The position numbers and the translations under genes were made by a program. This document shows, in pieces, positions 9,184 through 18,158 of a stretch of 64,000 bases of DNA. The stretch is from assembly GCF_003664035.1 (NCBI RefSeq), contig NZ_RCCK01000011.1, forward strand, positions 992,001 to 1,056,000. The letters are read 5' to 3'. How positions within the stretch are numbered: the first letter of the stretch is position 1; every line of letters starts with the position of its first letter. The notes beneath the pieces were generated by a model that searched no databases, had not been told where the DNA came from, and was given only the letters and a program-made list of their open reading frames with translations. The DNA comes from Pedobacter alluvionis (lineage in GTDB: Bacteria; Bacteroidota; Bacteroidia; Sphingobacteriales; Sphingobacteriaceae).

Positions 9184-9253
9184 TGTCATCCTGAGCCTGT
9201 CGAAGGACCTCTTTAAATTCATATTAAGGCATTTCGACAAGCTCAATGTGACA
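9184..9253. repeat. Palindromic extragenic repeat
   Basis: TGTCATCCTGAGCCTGTCGA at the left and an inverse form (tcgacaagctcaatgtgaca) at the right form an imperfect palindrome of 70 bp between two convergent genes. Similar GTCATcctGAG...CTCAatGTGAC elements are common in Bacteroidetes chromosomes. It could serve as a bidirectional transcription stop because no other terminator is visible here. Confidence 0.65.
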
Positions 9254-9267
9254 TATCGATAATTAAA

Positions 9268-10350
9268 TTATTTCTTAACCAACTCTATCTGAAAAATATG
9301 TGGCCATTTTTTACCGGCTACAAAAAGCCTTTTACCTGCCTTATCATAAGCAATTCCATTTAATACATTATTGGCCTTTTCATCTTCGGTTTTAAAGTAA
9401 TCAGCAGGCAACAATCCAGATAAATCAATCTTGCTTTCAACAGCCCCAGTTTCTGGATTGATGATCATGATTTCATTGGTTGTATATACGTTTGCATAAA
9501 TTTTACCATCAATAACTTCGAGTTCATTCAGATTTTGAATCGGGCCCTTATTATCGAAAACATCAATCGAACCAATTTTCTGATAGGTATCCTTATTCAG
9601 AAAAAAGATCGTGTTAGAACCATCGGTATTTAATACTTTCTCTCCATCAAAAGCCAGGCCCCATCCTTCTCTGCCTGTAGTATAAGAAAACTCCGATAAT
9701 TTCTTAAAAGTAGCCTTATCATAAACAAAGCCTACTTTTTCACGATAAGTTAACTGAATAATTTTATTGCCAATTACCGTGATGCCCTCACCAAAATATT
9801 GCTTATCCAAATCTGCTTTCTGAAGGATTTTACCTGTTGATGGTTCTACTTTACGCAAACTCGAATGGCCATAATCGCCGGCACTTTCGTAGAAAAAGCC
9901 GTCATGGTATTCTAAACCTTCTACGTACGAAGAGGTATCGTGAGGCAAGGTCTTAATCACTTTATAAGTATACTCAACTGGCGCCTGGGCCGCTAGCACA
10001 TTAATATTTGAAGTTAACTCCTCTGACTTCCCATCTCCAAATATTTTTGCAGTTATCAGGTGATTGCCCAATTTTAAACCCTCGGTTTTAAGTTTCACGG
10101 ACGAAGTATCGGTTTTTGAAACCAATTTAACAGTATCGATCAGGTAAACTACAGAATCTACTTTTGGTTCAGCACCAAACTGTACCTTCACATCAAATTC
10201 GTTTCCCGATGGCACATTAAGGCCAGTCATCGGCGAAATGAAGCTGCGATAAGTCGTGGTAGAACTGTCTTTACAAGAACTCACGAATGCAAGTGCAATT
10301 CCGATAAATATAAAATTTTTAATGGAGTTAGTCTTCAGGCCAAAACGCAT
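9268..10350 (-). CDS. Glutaminyl-peptide cyclotransferase (bacterial/plant type) lipoprotein
   Basis: 360 residues. An N-terminal lipobox (FVSSC) predicts an acylated envelope protein. A region of about 90 residues resembling an Ig-like segment precedes the catalytic domain of the glutamine cyclotransferase family, a five-bladed propeller that forms N-terminal pyroglutamate. Recognisable family stretches are SYVEGLEYHDGFFYESAGDYG, EGWGLAFDGEKVLNTDGSN and LNELEVIDGKIYANVY. The start overlaps the 3' end of yraN by 23 bp, so part of the signal sequence is encoded within the upstream gene and translation may be coupled. Confidence 0.9.
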   Translation of the reverse strand: MRFGLKTNSIKNFIFIGIALAFVSSCKDSSTTTYRSFISPMTGLNVPSGNEFDVKVQFGAEPKVDSVVYLIDTVKLVSKTDTSSVKLKTEGLKLGNHLITAKIFGDGKSEELTSNINVLAAQAPVEYTYKVIKTLPHDTSSYVEGLEYHDGFFYESAGDYGHSSLRKVEPSTGKILQKADLDKQYFGEGITVIGNKIIQLTYREKVGFVYDKATFKKLSEFSYTTGREGWGLAFDGEKVLNTDGSNTIFFLNKDTYQKIGSIDVFDNKGPIQNLNELEVIDGKIYANVYTTNEIMIINPETGAVESKIDLSGLLPADYFKTEDEKANNVLNGIAYDKAGKRLFVAGKKWPHIFQIELVKK

Positions 10351-10693
10351 CTTCTATATGGTTTAATTTATAATTTTTATTTTTTGTAAAGATAATCGCA
10401 ATAATATCAAAACGGATATCATTTTGATGATTCATGATTTCAATATAAGCATTAGCGGCCAATTCCATCTGAATTTGTTTTGCTTTATGTACAAATTCTT
10501 CTGGCTCGCCAAAAGCGACTGAGCTCCGGGATTTAACCTCTACAAAAACCATAATGCCGTTTTTATATACGATTAAATCAACCTCGGCTTTGCCATGTGT
10601 CCAGTTTTCATCTAAAACCTCATAACCCTGATCTTCGAGATATTGTTTGGCAATTTTTTCGCCTTCTTTACCTAAATCGTTATGAAGTGCCAT
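10328..10693 (-). CDS. yraN: YraN/UPF0102 family endonuclease-like protein
   Basis: 121 residues, typical of the UPF0102 family. The restriction-endonuclease-like core is evident: GKEGEKIAKQYLEDQGYEVL at the N terminus, then AEVDLIVYKNGIMVFVEVKS, which supplies the D...ExK metal site. Family members occur widely in bacteria, sometimes near rnhB, and are presumed nucleic acid enzymes; the role is not established. It overlaps the downstream cyclotransferase gene by 23 bp. Confidence 0.93.
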   Translation of the reverse strand: MALHNDLGKEGEKIAKQYLEDQGYEVLDENWTHGKAEVDLIVYKNGIMVFVEVKSRSSVAFGEPEEFVHKAKQIQMELAANAYIEIMNHQNDIRFDIIAIIFTKNKNYKLNHIEDAFWPED

Positions 10694-10762
10694 ATATGAT
10701 TAAATACTAGAGCTTGATTAATATTTTCACTATAATGATATTTAGCTTCTCATTCTAGTCGA

Positions 10763-10831
10763 TCGTCATGCTGAATTTATTTCAGCATCTTTCCTACTAT
10801 AAAGACCCTGAAATAAATTCAGGGTGACGAT
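10763..10831. repeat. Palindromic repeat, copy 1
   Basis: Two 28-base arms (starting TCGTCATGCTGAATTTATTT and ending in the inverse AAATAAATTCAGGGTGACGA) flank a 13-base loop. Each arm is itself a mini-hairpin (TGCTGAA...TTCAGCA and CCCTGAA...TTCAGGG), so differences between the arms are compensated within each arm. A second copy of the same family lies at 27077-27144. Confidence 0.8.
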
Positions 10832-10907
10832 ACTATTATTTAATGTATGAAGTAAAGTCATCTATAAAACTAAGCGATCATTTTCATTAAACATTGCTGG
10901 CAATTAA

Positions 10908-12887
10908 TTACTTAACAATAACAGAACCCAGAAATTTAGAGATCTCTCTCTCTACACCTTTAATCACGCCATAACGCTGCATTAAAATCATTTGATTATC
11001 CTCGTTCTTTTCCTCTTTAATTTCTTTCAACAGGTTCGTCAATATTTTTTCGACTTTACGTTTTTTGAGGTGAAAAATACCACCTAAAATAGTCGCTTTT
11101 AAATTCATTGATTCGTCTTTAACATAGATAAGATGTTTATTTAACCAGTTTTCACTCAATGCATATTCTGAAGTTGAAAGTGTAATGGCCAGATCAGCAA
11201 TATCCCTATCCTCATGTTTAACAAAGTGGTTCGACGTGGGCAATCTGCCGTTGTCGATTTCTGATTTATAATAATCGATAATTCTTTTGCAAAGTGGATC
11301 ATCAAATTCCACATCGCTCAGGTTCTGCATGATGAATGAGCCAATGTACATGTCATCAATTTTATCCCAGTTTACAAATTCGTGCCCAAAAGCCAGTAAT
11401 AAACGGACAATTTCCTTTTCCTGATGCTCATTATCTTCTACAGGCTGCTCATGGCCCATAGGACCTGCGCTGTCATCCCATAAATCATCTGGCGGACCAA
11501 GCGGTTCTGGCGCACCCGAAGAATATTGTTTCGGACTTGAAGAAGGCGTTGCACGCTGGTTATTATCAAAGCTTTTTTTAAGCTTGACCGAACGCATTTT
11601 ATTTAATTCGCTCAGTAAGATATGCTCATCAATTTCGAGCAAACTGCTACACTCACGGATAAAAACCGAAGCTTTGATAGGATCTGGAATTTTAGCAATA
11701 CTTTCTACAATATCGCGGATAATACCTGCTCTTTTGATTGGATCATTCCCGGCATCTTTAAGCAGCACATTCGCCTTGTATAAAATAAAATCTTTTCTAT
11801 TCTCCTCAAGATAGGTTTTAAAGGCCCCGGCACCCACATGGTGCATATAAGAATCCGGATCATGGCCATCGGGGAAAGAAACGATTTTAACGTTCAGTCC
11901 TTCTTCCAAAATCATATCCAGACCACGGAGTGAGGCTTTGATACCCGCAGCATCGCCATCAAACAAAATGGTAATGTTCTGGGTAAAACGGCCAATCAGT
12001 TTAATCTGCTCTACTGTTAACGAAGTACCTGATGAAGCTACTACGTTTTCTATTCCTGCCTGATGTACCGAAAGCACATCTGCATAACCTTCGGCCAGGT
12101 AACAGTTATCCAGATCGCGGATGGCTTTTTTGGCATGAAATAAGCCATAAAGCACGTTCGACTTGTGGTAAATTTCGCTTTCAGGCGAGTTTACATATTT
12201 TGGAACGTTTTTATCCGTTTTTAGCGTTCTGCCTCCAAAGCCTATAATCCGGCCAGTAAAGTTGTGGATAGGAAACATGACGCGACCGCGAAAGCGATCG
12301 TAAATTTTACCATTATCGTTTTTAATGGATAATCCGGTAGCTTCTAAAAACTCTAATTTATGACCGGCGTTGGTTGCGCTTTGCGTCATCGCATCCCACA
12401 CATCAGGAGAATAACCAACCTCGAATTTTTTTAGGATGTCTTCTCTAAAACCACGTTCTTTAAAATAGCTGAGGCCTATGCCCCTGCCCTCGTCTGTTTC
12501 CCAGAGCTGCTTCACAAAAAATGCAGCAGCATACTGCGAAACTACATAAAGGCTTTCTTTTGCACTTTGTGCTTCGGCATCCTGTGGACTGAGTTCAGCT
12601 TCCTCAACTTCTATATTGTATTTATTGGCTAAAAATTTAAGTGCTTCCGGATATGAATATTTTTCATGATCCATAATAAAGCGCACCGAATCGCCCCCTT
12701 TACCACAACCAAAGCATTTATATATGCCTTTAGTTACAGATACGTGAAAGGAAGGTGTTTTTTCGCCATGGAAAGGGCAATTACCAATTAAACTGGTTCC
12801 GCGTTTTTTTAAGTGCACAAAATCCCCAACTACCTCCTCAATACGGGCGGTATCCATTATCTTATCTATCGTTTCGCGGTTTATCAT
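10908..12887 (-). CDS. dnaG: DNA primase
   Basis: 659 residues. Synthesises RNA primers at the replication fork. The CHC2 zinc-binding domain has C37, H40, C58 and C61 (CPFHGEKTPSFH and YKCFGCGKGGD). The catalytic core follows with the RFRGRVMFPIHN motif, and the TOPRIM region has LAEGYADVLSVHQAG and ILFDGDAAG. A proline/serine-rich linker near residues 440-480 precedes the C-terminal DnaB-interaction domain. The start is set by MINRETIDKIMDTARIEEVV, the normal N terminus. It is a single gene; a palindromic element lies immediately upstream of the start. Confidence 0.98.
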   Translation of the reverse strand: MINRETIDKIMDTARIEEVVGDFVHLKKRGTSLIGNCPFHGEKTPSFHVSVTKGIYKCFGCGKGGDSVRFIMDHEKYSYPEALKFLANKYNIEVEEAELSPQDAEAQSAKESLYVVSQYAAAFFVKQLWETDEGRGIGLSYFKERGFREDILKKFEVGYSPDVWDAMTQSATNAGHKLEFLEATGLSIKNDNGKIYDRFRGRVMFPIHNFTGRIIGFGGRTLKTDKNVPKYVNSPESEIYHKSNVLYGLFHAKKAIRDLDNCYLAEGYADVLSVHQAGIENVVASSGTSLTVEQIKLIGRFTQNITILFDGDAAGIKASLRGLDMILEEGLNVKIVSFPDGHDPDSYMHHVGAGAFKTYLEENRKDFILYKANVLLKDAGNDPIKRAGIIRDIVESIAKIPDPIKASVFIRECSSLLEIDEHILLSELNKMRSVKLKKSFDNNQRATPSSSPKQYSSGAPEPLGPPDDLWDDSAGPMGHEQPVEDNEHQEKEIVRLLLAFGHEFVNWDKIDDMYIGSFIMQNLSDVEFDDPLCKRIIDYYKSEIDNGRLPTSNHFVKHEDRDIADLAITLSTSEYALSENWLNKHLIYVKDESMNLKATILGGIFHLKKRKVEKILTNLLKEIKEEKNEDNQMILMQRYGVIKGVEREISKFLGSVIVK

Positions 12888-12900
12888 ACTTATTATTGTC

Positions 12901-13024
12901 CGTCATTGCGAGGAGGCACGACGAAGCAATCTTTTTTGCTATTATTTATTTTCAATTGTTTATCGCCAAACAGGAAAGATTGCTTCGCTCCACTTCACAT
13001 TCCCTTCTTCAGTTCGCAATGACG
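12901..13024. repeat. Palindromic extragenic element with CGTCATTGCGA ends
   Basis: CGTCATTGCGA at 12901 is the exact inverse complement of TCGCAATGACG at 13014-13024. Inside, CGAAGCAATCTTT and AAAGATTGCTTCG are also inversely paired, leaving an AT-rich loop. The element fills almost the whole gap between dnaG and the SGNH hydrolase gene, so the dnaG promoter must lie inside or be displaced by it. Short open frames here are products of the repeat, not genes. Confidence 0.8.
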
Positions 13025-13033
13025 AATATCTTT

Positions 13034-13693
13034 CTACTTCACCAAAGGCAATAACTGATCAGCCACCAATTTATTACCGGTTTCGTTCAGGTGTACTCTA
13101 TCAACGGTTAAAATGCCTTTTTCTTTATCTTCAGGATTATTTTTTGCTTCGTATTCGGCGAAAATCTTTCTTAAATCGCATACCGGAAGATTGTTTTTTG
13201 CAGCCAGTATTCTAATTCCTTCAGCATATTTATTCAAATCGGCATCTAACTCATTGGTGCCATCTTTTTTCTCACCAACAACTGATGGGGTAACCAATAC
13301 CACTTTACTGCCCACACCCTGGATTTTATTGATCAAAGCCTGATAGAACTTTAAATATTTATCATAATCGGTTCCCGTATGAGATGATTGTTTATGCCAA
13401 ACATCATTAATACCTACATAAATCACCACTAAATCAGGTTTCTTGTTCAGCACATCATCTTCTAAACGCAGATAAAGATCATAAACCTTATTGCCACCTA
13501 TACCTGCACCAATTACGTCGTATTTTGTAGAATCGAGTGATTTTTTGATTAGGGTTATATATCCATTTTTAGAAACACCCTGTTGGGTAATCGAATCGCC
13601 GAAAAAGATAATTCGTTTTGGTTTAAATGTCATTGATGTTAATGCAATTAAGCAAAAGCTTAGTAAAATACTCGTTTTTATTACTTTTTTCAT
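13034..13693 (-). CDS. SGNH/GDSL hydrolase family protein, secreted
   Basis: 219 residues with an N-terminal hydrophobic signal segment. Block I FFGDSITQQG carries the catalytic serine, the block II glycine lies in GIGGNKVYDL, block III is YVGINDVW, and block V DRVHLNETG supplies the catalytic Asp and His. This is an SGNH esterase of the rhamnogalacturonan-acetylesterase or TAP-like type, expected to remove acyl groups from glycans or lipids in the periplasm. It lies 18 bp after a class C serine hydrolase gene, making a likely two-gene unit. Confidence 0.92.
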   Translation of the reverse strand: MKKVIKTSILLSFCLIALTSMTFKPKRIIFFGDSITQQGVSKNGYITLIKKSLDSTKYDVIGAGIGGNKVYDLYLRLEDDVLNKKPDLVVIYVGINDVWHKQSSHTGTDYDKYLKFYQALINKIQGVGSKVVLVTPSVVGEKKDGTNELDADLNKYAEGIRILAAKNNLPVCDLRKIFAEYEAKNNPEDKEKGILTVDRVHLNETGNKLVADQLLPLVK

Positions 13694-13711
13694 CGTGTAT
13701 AATTGGTTAGG

Positions 13712-15280
13712 TTACTTTTTATCGGTCTTTTTAAAATCCAGGTCCTGAAAATCGAAACTGAAATCGGTTAATGGAGAAATGGCCTCGATTTTAAAACCAT
13801 CGGCCAGGGCATTGTTATCTAAACTGAAGTTAACAAAGGCATCAGCATCCAAACTTCTGTCGTACCATTTTACAATAAATGTATTTCCCTTGTAGTAAAT
13901 CATATCACCTCTCAGTTTTGGTGCATTTTTAGCTTGAAAATGCATTTTACCGTTTACTTCACTAATGGTTACTTCGCCAAACCACGAATCGCGGAAAGTG
14001 CCATAGTAATTTTTAGCATCAGGTTTCGAAGTCGATAATTTTTGTTGAGCAGCAATATCACTCCAAACTTTGGCGACCATCTCATCAGCTTGTTTTTCGT
14101 TTCTTAATCTATTATCGTTGTAGGTTTTAATCCTATCCTGACCTTTGATTCCTAAATAACCATCCTTGATCGAATTGGTAATGGCATTAAATGCTGCTCC
14201 AGACTGCTGATTGGTTAACACGATGATCCCCAGTTTCAGTTCTGGAAGAATGGTTACCTGCGTTACAATACCTGATAAACCACCGGTATGTGTTGCCTGA
14301 AAATTACCATTAACATTACTCAAAAACCAGCCTAAACCGTAACTGCTAAAAGCAGCCGGATTACCGCCTGCAATTATGGTTTGCGGGGCCCAGAGTTCTC
14401 TTGCCACTGCAGGGCTGAATAACTTTTTATCAAGGGTTTCACCATATTTACCACCGTTGATCATTGCCATTACCCATTTACTCATATCGGTAACGTTTGA
14501 GTAAATTCCTCCCGCTGCATTGGCAATTTCGCCAAAGCTTAAGCCTACGGGTAGCAGTTTGCCTTCGTAAGGTGCGTGCCCATCAATTACATTCGATTTA
14601 TCTTTTAAACGGTACCATGAAGCAGCAGTTTTAGTCATGCCTAATGGTTTAATAATTCTTCCTTCGATAAAATCTTCGTAAGTAGTTCCAGAAACCCTTG
14701 CTACCACTTCTCCGGCAACAATATACATCAGGTTATCGTAATCATATTTGGTACGGAAAGAGGAAACCGGTTTTAAGTACCGCAAATTGTGAATGAGCTG
14801 CTTTTTGTTTACGGTTGATGAATCGGGCCAGATCATTAAATCGCCTGCACCCAAACCTAAACCGCTGCGGTGTGTAAGCAGATCGCGGATGGTAAATTCG
14901 CTGGTGACGTATGCATCGTACATTTTAAACTCAGGAATTACATCGGTAACTTTAGTATCCCAAGTAATTTTCTTTTCATCAACCAGCATACCTAAAGCTG
15001 CCGCGGTAAAAGCTTTTGTGTTTGATGCAACGCCAAAAAGGGTATTTTCATCAACATTTTTATTGGTTTTGATTGAGCTAACGCCGTAACCTTTTAAATG
15101 AATAATTTTACCATCTTTGATTACAGAAACCGCAATTCCGGGAACATTAAAGGTATTTAACGTTTTTTCGACCACGCTATCGATCTGTTTTGAAGAAAGC
15201 ACCTGTGCCTGCAGATGGATACCCAAAAACAGCAATAAAGCAATGGATATTTTGAATTTTACAGAAGAAAAAAGTTGCAT
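13712..15280 (-). CDS. Class C beta-lactamase-like serine hydrolase with DUF3471-type C-terminal domain
   Basis: 522 residues. The signal peptide ends near LGIHLQAQ. The penicillin-binding/beta-lactamase fold (about 25-380) has SNTK (S-x-x-K nucleophile), YDN (Y-x-N) and HTGG (the KTG-equivalent), plus LLTHRSGLG. A beta-rich C-terminal domain (about 400-510, NYYGTFRDSWFGEVTI) matches the DUF3471 type found in esterase-like members. More likely an esterase or D-amino-acid peptidase than an antibiotic-resistance lactamase. First gene of a likely pair with the SGNH hydrolase. Confidence 0.9.
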   Translation of the reverse strand: MQLFSSVKFKISIALLLFLGIHLQAQVLSSKQIDSVVEKTLNTFNVPGIAVSVIKDGKIIHLKGYGVSSIKTNKNVDENTLFGVASNTKAFTAAALGMLVDEKKITWDTKVTDVIPEFKMYDAYVTSEFTIRDLLTHRSGLGLGAGDLMIWPDSSTVNKKQLIHNLRYLKPVSSFRTKYDYDNLMYIVAGEVVARVSGTTYEDFIEGRIIKPLGMTKTAASWYRLKDKSNVIDGHAPYEGKLLPVGLSFGEIANAAGGIYSNVTDMSKWVMAMINGGKYGETLDKKLFSPAVARELWAPQTIIAGGNPAAFSSYGLGWFLSNVNGNFQATHTGGLSGIVTQVTILPELKLGIIVLTNQQSGAAFNAITNSIKDGYLGIKGQDRIKTYNDNRLRNEKQADEMVAKVWSDIAAQQKLSTSKPDAKNYYGTFRDSWFGEVTISEVNGKMHFQAKNAPKLRGDMIYYKGNTFIVKWYDRSLDADAFVNFSLDNNALADGFKIEAISPLTDFSFDFQDLDFKKTDKK

Positions 15281-15339
15281 ATTAATCGGTTTAAATAATC
15301 GTTTAAAGATAATAAATCTTTTAGGCGATAGTTGAATCC

Positions 15340-16281
15340 TTATTTGCCCTTTTCGAGTTTATAATCTTTATGTACGATTAAAAAACTTGCCCTTTCTTCT
15401 TTTTTAAAAGGGTAATCCCAGTTACCCTGATAGGTTATTTTGGTTGGTAATTTATCCTCTCCGAAATAACCCATTTCTATATTCATCTGCACATCAAAAT
15501 CAAACAACATATTGCTGTATTTCATGTCGACATAACGGCCAAGAATATTAAAATTCCGTTTATCAAAAATGGTAACCAGTTCTTTGATCATGATGCCATC
15601 TTTTGTCCAGCTGCTCAAATCAGGCTTAACCGAAACTTTGAATCGATATACTGGGATAGAATCGAGATAAGTACCACTAGTGAAGCCATAATCATAATAC
15701 TGCCGCATATTGGCCGAAAATATTTCAGTTTTACTGCCGATAAAAGGCACTTTTACAGGTCTGCCTGGATTAAAAATCAAGGTTTTCAGCTTGTCTTTAT
15801 AACTTTCATTTGTTCCTCCTTTTCCATCAGGCTTAGGTGCATTGGGTACAAAATCAGTATTATAAGCATTCATAAAAATGTAATCGAACATTTCTACGGT
15901 ATACAACTGGTATTTTCCGTTTTTCTTATAAATTTTTCCCGTATCCTGTTTTACCAAATACTCCATTTTATAGGGGCCACTATTATTATGGCGGATTTTG
16001 CGATAAATTTTTCCATCAACCTTGTTCTTTTTATCGTAACTGTAAATCCTGTTTTCGGCAATAAAAGTATAACGTTTCATATCCCTAAACGACTGATAAA
16101 AGGAAGTATCATACATTACCTTTCTGATAAATGTTTCTACATTCAACTTTTCGGCCTTAATATTTACAGCTGAATCGAGAACAATGGTTTTAATGGTATC
16201 CGGATTAAAACGGTTGATTTCCTGAGCAAAACCTTTATAAAAGAGCGGGATTAACAGTAAAAACAGCAATATTTTTTTCAT
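15340..16281 (-). CDS. Uncharacterised secreted protein
   Basis: 313 residues from the ATG at 16281, where MKKILLFLLLIPLFYKGFAQ gives a clear signal peptide. An upstream in-frame ATG at 16377 would add 32 residues before the signal peptide and is unlikely to be used. The mature protein is rich in Tyr, Phe and Lys, with alternating beta-type stretches (NRIYSYDKKNKVDGKIYRKI). I do not recognise a family. It follows the M20 amidohydrolase gene by about 120 bp on the same strand. Confidence 0.7.
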   Translation of the reverse strand: MKKILLFLLLIPLFYKGFAQEINRFNPDTIKTIVLDSAVNIKAEKLNVETFIRKVMYDTSFYQSFRDMKRYTFIAENRIYSYDKKNKVDGKIYRKIRHNNSGPYKMEYLVKQDTGKIYKKNGKYQLYTVEMFDYIFMNAYNTDFVPNAPKPDGKGGTNESYKDKLKTLIFNPGRPVKVPFIGSKTEIFSANMRQYYDYGFTSGTYLDSIPVYRFKVSVKPDLSSWTKDGIMIKELVTIFDKRNFNILGRYVDMKYSNMLFDFDVQMNIEMGYFGEDKLPTKITYQGNWDYPFKKEERASFLIVHKDYKLEKGK

Positions 16282-16400
16282 GGATAAATGTAAAAGGTAA
16301 AATGGAAAATGTGAGATGGAAAATGTAAAACGGATGATTGAAGATAGATGATGGAACCTGAACTCCCCATCATCCATCTTACCTATTTACATCTTCCATC

Positions 16401-17585
16401 CTAATTCCCTAGTTGTTTTAAAGCAATATAAGCCATTAATCCGGTTGATATTTTCAAAGCATCCTCATCCACATCAAATCTCGGTGTATGTACTGAATAT
16501 TGTGTGTCTTTTGCTGCGTTCCCTGTACCTAAACGATAAAAACAGGCATCTGTTACCTGCGAGTAGAAAGAAAAATCTTCAGCAGCCATCCAGATATCTA
16601 AATCGACTACGTTTTCTTTACCCAAAAATTCTTCAGCAAAGGCTCTTGCATTTGCCGTTAGTTTTTCTTCGTTGATTAAAAATGGATATCCTCTGTGAAT
16701 ATCAAAATCGCAGCTTCCACCCATGCTTTCGGCAATGCCTTCGGCCATTTTTTTCATGCGTTTGTGCGCTTCATCTCTCCATTCTTCATCCAAAGTTCTG
16801 AATGTTCCTTCAATTTTTACTTCATTAGGAATAATGTTGGTTGCACCGTTGGCAATTACTTTACCAAAAGACAGCACTGATGGAATACGTGGATCAGCAT
16901 TACGGCTCACCACCTGTTGCAAAGCAATAATGATATGTGAAGCGATTACAACCGGATCGATATTTTGGTGCGGTTGCGCTCCATGACCACCTTTCCCGGT
17001 TACGGTAACATAAAGTTCGTCTGTTGAAGCCATATAAATACCCGAGCGGAAACCCACTTTACCGGCATCAATCAATGGCATTACATGCTGACCAACAATA
17101 TGATTTGGTTTTGGATTTTCAAGTACACCTTCTTTGATCATGATGCTTGCTCCACCTGGCAAAAGTTCTTCTGCGGGTTGAAAAATCAGTTTAATGGTCC
17201 CACCGAAATCATCTTTCAGCTGGTTTAAAATATATGCTGTTCCTAAAAGTGAAGAAGTATGCACATCATGTCCGCAGGCATGCATTACGCCATGATTTTT
17301 GGAACGATAAGGTTTATCGTTTGCTTCGTGGATAGGCAGTGCATCCATATCGGCACGTAAGGCAATAACTTTATCAGATGGCTGATTACCTGTAATTAAA
17401 CCTACCACACCTGTATTGGCACAGTCGGTATATTCAATTCCCCATTTCTTTAACTTATCCTTAATGAACAATGATGTTTCAAATTCTTTGAAAGATAATT
17501 CCGGATTGGCATGAATATGTTGACGATAACCTACTACATCGTTAAAAATGTGAGCGGCCAGTTCCTGTACTTTATTTTTGATCAT
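16401..17585 (-). CDS. M20 family metal-dependent amidohydrolase
   Basis: 394 residues in the M20D (hippurate/IAA-amino acid hydrolase) pattern. Metal ligands are seen in MHACGHDVHTSSLLG and PAEELLPGGASIM, with a further histidine in GQHVMP and the last in SVHTPRFDVDED. The dimerisation domain is inserted at about 185-300 (VTVTGKGGHGAQPHQNIDPV). It probably removes acyl groups from N-acyl amino acids or acts on small peptides in the cytoplasm. The start overlaps the 3' end of the SPOR gene by 14 bp, suggesting coupling. Confidence 0.94.
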   Translation of the reverse strand: MIKNKVQELAAHIFNDVVGYRQHIHANPELSFKEFETSLFIKDKLKKWGIEYTDCANTGVVGLITGNQPSDKVIALRADMDALPIHEANDKPYRSKNHGVMHACGHDVHTSSLLGTAYILNQLKDDFGGTIKLIFQPAEELLPGGASIMIKEGVLENPKPNHIVGQHVMPLIDAGKVGFRSGIYMASTDELYVTVTGKGGHGAQPHQNIDPVVIASHIIIALQQVVSRNADPRIPSVLSFGKVIANGATNIIPNEVKIEGTFRTLDEEWRDEAHKRMKKMAEGIAESMGGSCDFDIHRGYPFLINEEKLTANARAFAEEFLGKENVVDLDIWMAAEDFSFYSQVTDACFYRLGTGNAAKDTQYSVHTPRFDVDEDALKISTGLMAYIALKQLGN

Positions 17586-18015
17586 TGGTTGTTGTGGTAT
17601 CTAAAGTTGGTGCATTTATTTTTTCCCTAAAAATAAACAGTGTAGGGAAAGTTGGTCTGAGTTCGTTGATAAGGCGCTGCGCCTCTAAACGGCTTCTGAA
17701 ATCACCCACCCGAACGTAATAGTTAGGCTCTTTATAAGTGAGATAGGTATTTAACTGAGGGTATAATCCTTTGAAACGTGCCTGCTGATTAAAAACTTCA
17801 CGCCGGTCTGATCCATAAAAAATCTGTACACGGTAACCATAGCCAGAAACAATCGGTTTACCAGGCTTTACCTCACCTGAAGTTTTATAAACCTGCAACC
17901 GTTTGGCAATTAAACTATCAATTAAAGGATCTTTTATAACGGTTACCTCTCCCTTTTGCGCAAAAGCATTGGTAAAAAGAAACAAACAGCATATAAAAGG
18001 TAGTATTGTTTTCAT
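17572..18015 (-). CDS. SPOR domain secreted protein
   Basis: 147 residues from the ATG at 18015 (MKTILPFICCLFLFTNAFAQ, signal peptide); an ATG six codons earlier at 18033 is less likely. The C-terminal half is a SPOR domain: GYRVQIFYGSDRREVFNQQA, YYVRVGDFRSRLEAQRL. SPOR domains bind denuded peptidoglycan glycan strands, often at the division site. It overlaps the M20 amidohydrolase gene by 14 bp. The role in envelope or cell-division biology is inferred from the domain only. Confidence 0.9.
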   Translation of the reverse strand: MKTILPFICCLFLFTNAFAQKGEVTVIKDPLIDSLIAKRLQVYKTSGEVKPGKPIVSGYGYRVQIFYGSDRREVFNQQARFKGLYPQLNTYLTYKEPNYYVRVGDFRSRLEAQRLINELRPTFPTLFIFREKINAPTLDTTTTNDQK

Positions 18016-18080
18016 GTTTAAAAACCCCAGCATTTAGTGAATAGACGATTAAAATATCATCTCATTTCTTCTTAACAACA

Positions 18081-18114
18081 AGAATGCCGAAATCGTTGCA
18101 AAAATCGGCATTCT
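18081..18114. terminator. Hairpin resembling an intrinsic terminator
   Basis: AGAATGCCGA and TCGGCATTCT form a perfect 10-bp stem with a 14-base loop. On the plus strand only a short weak T run follows and no plus-strand gene ends here. On the minus strand it lies upstream of the SPOR gene. It may be an orphan terminator or the 3' end of a short transcript. Confidence 0.4.
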
Positions 18115-18158
18115 TTATGGGTTAAGCAAATAGTTATTATTTTGGGGTTTTTTCGGTT

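Noticed and set aside
12755..13054. Overlapping plus-strand open frames of 99 and 69 codons upstream of dnaG
   Set aside because: They run through the palindromic repeat and antisense to dnaG; the encoded peptides simply translate the repeat.
13712..15280. True antibiotic-resistance beta-lactamase
   Set aside because: HTGG replaces KTG, and the C-terminal DUF3471-type domain is typical of esterase or peptidase relatives.
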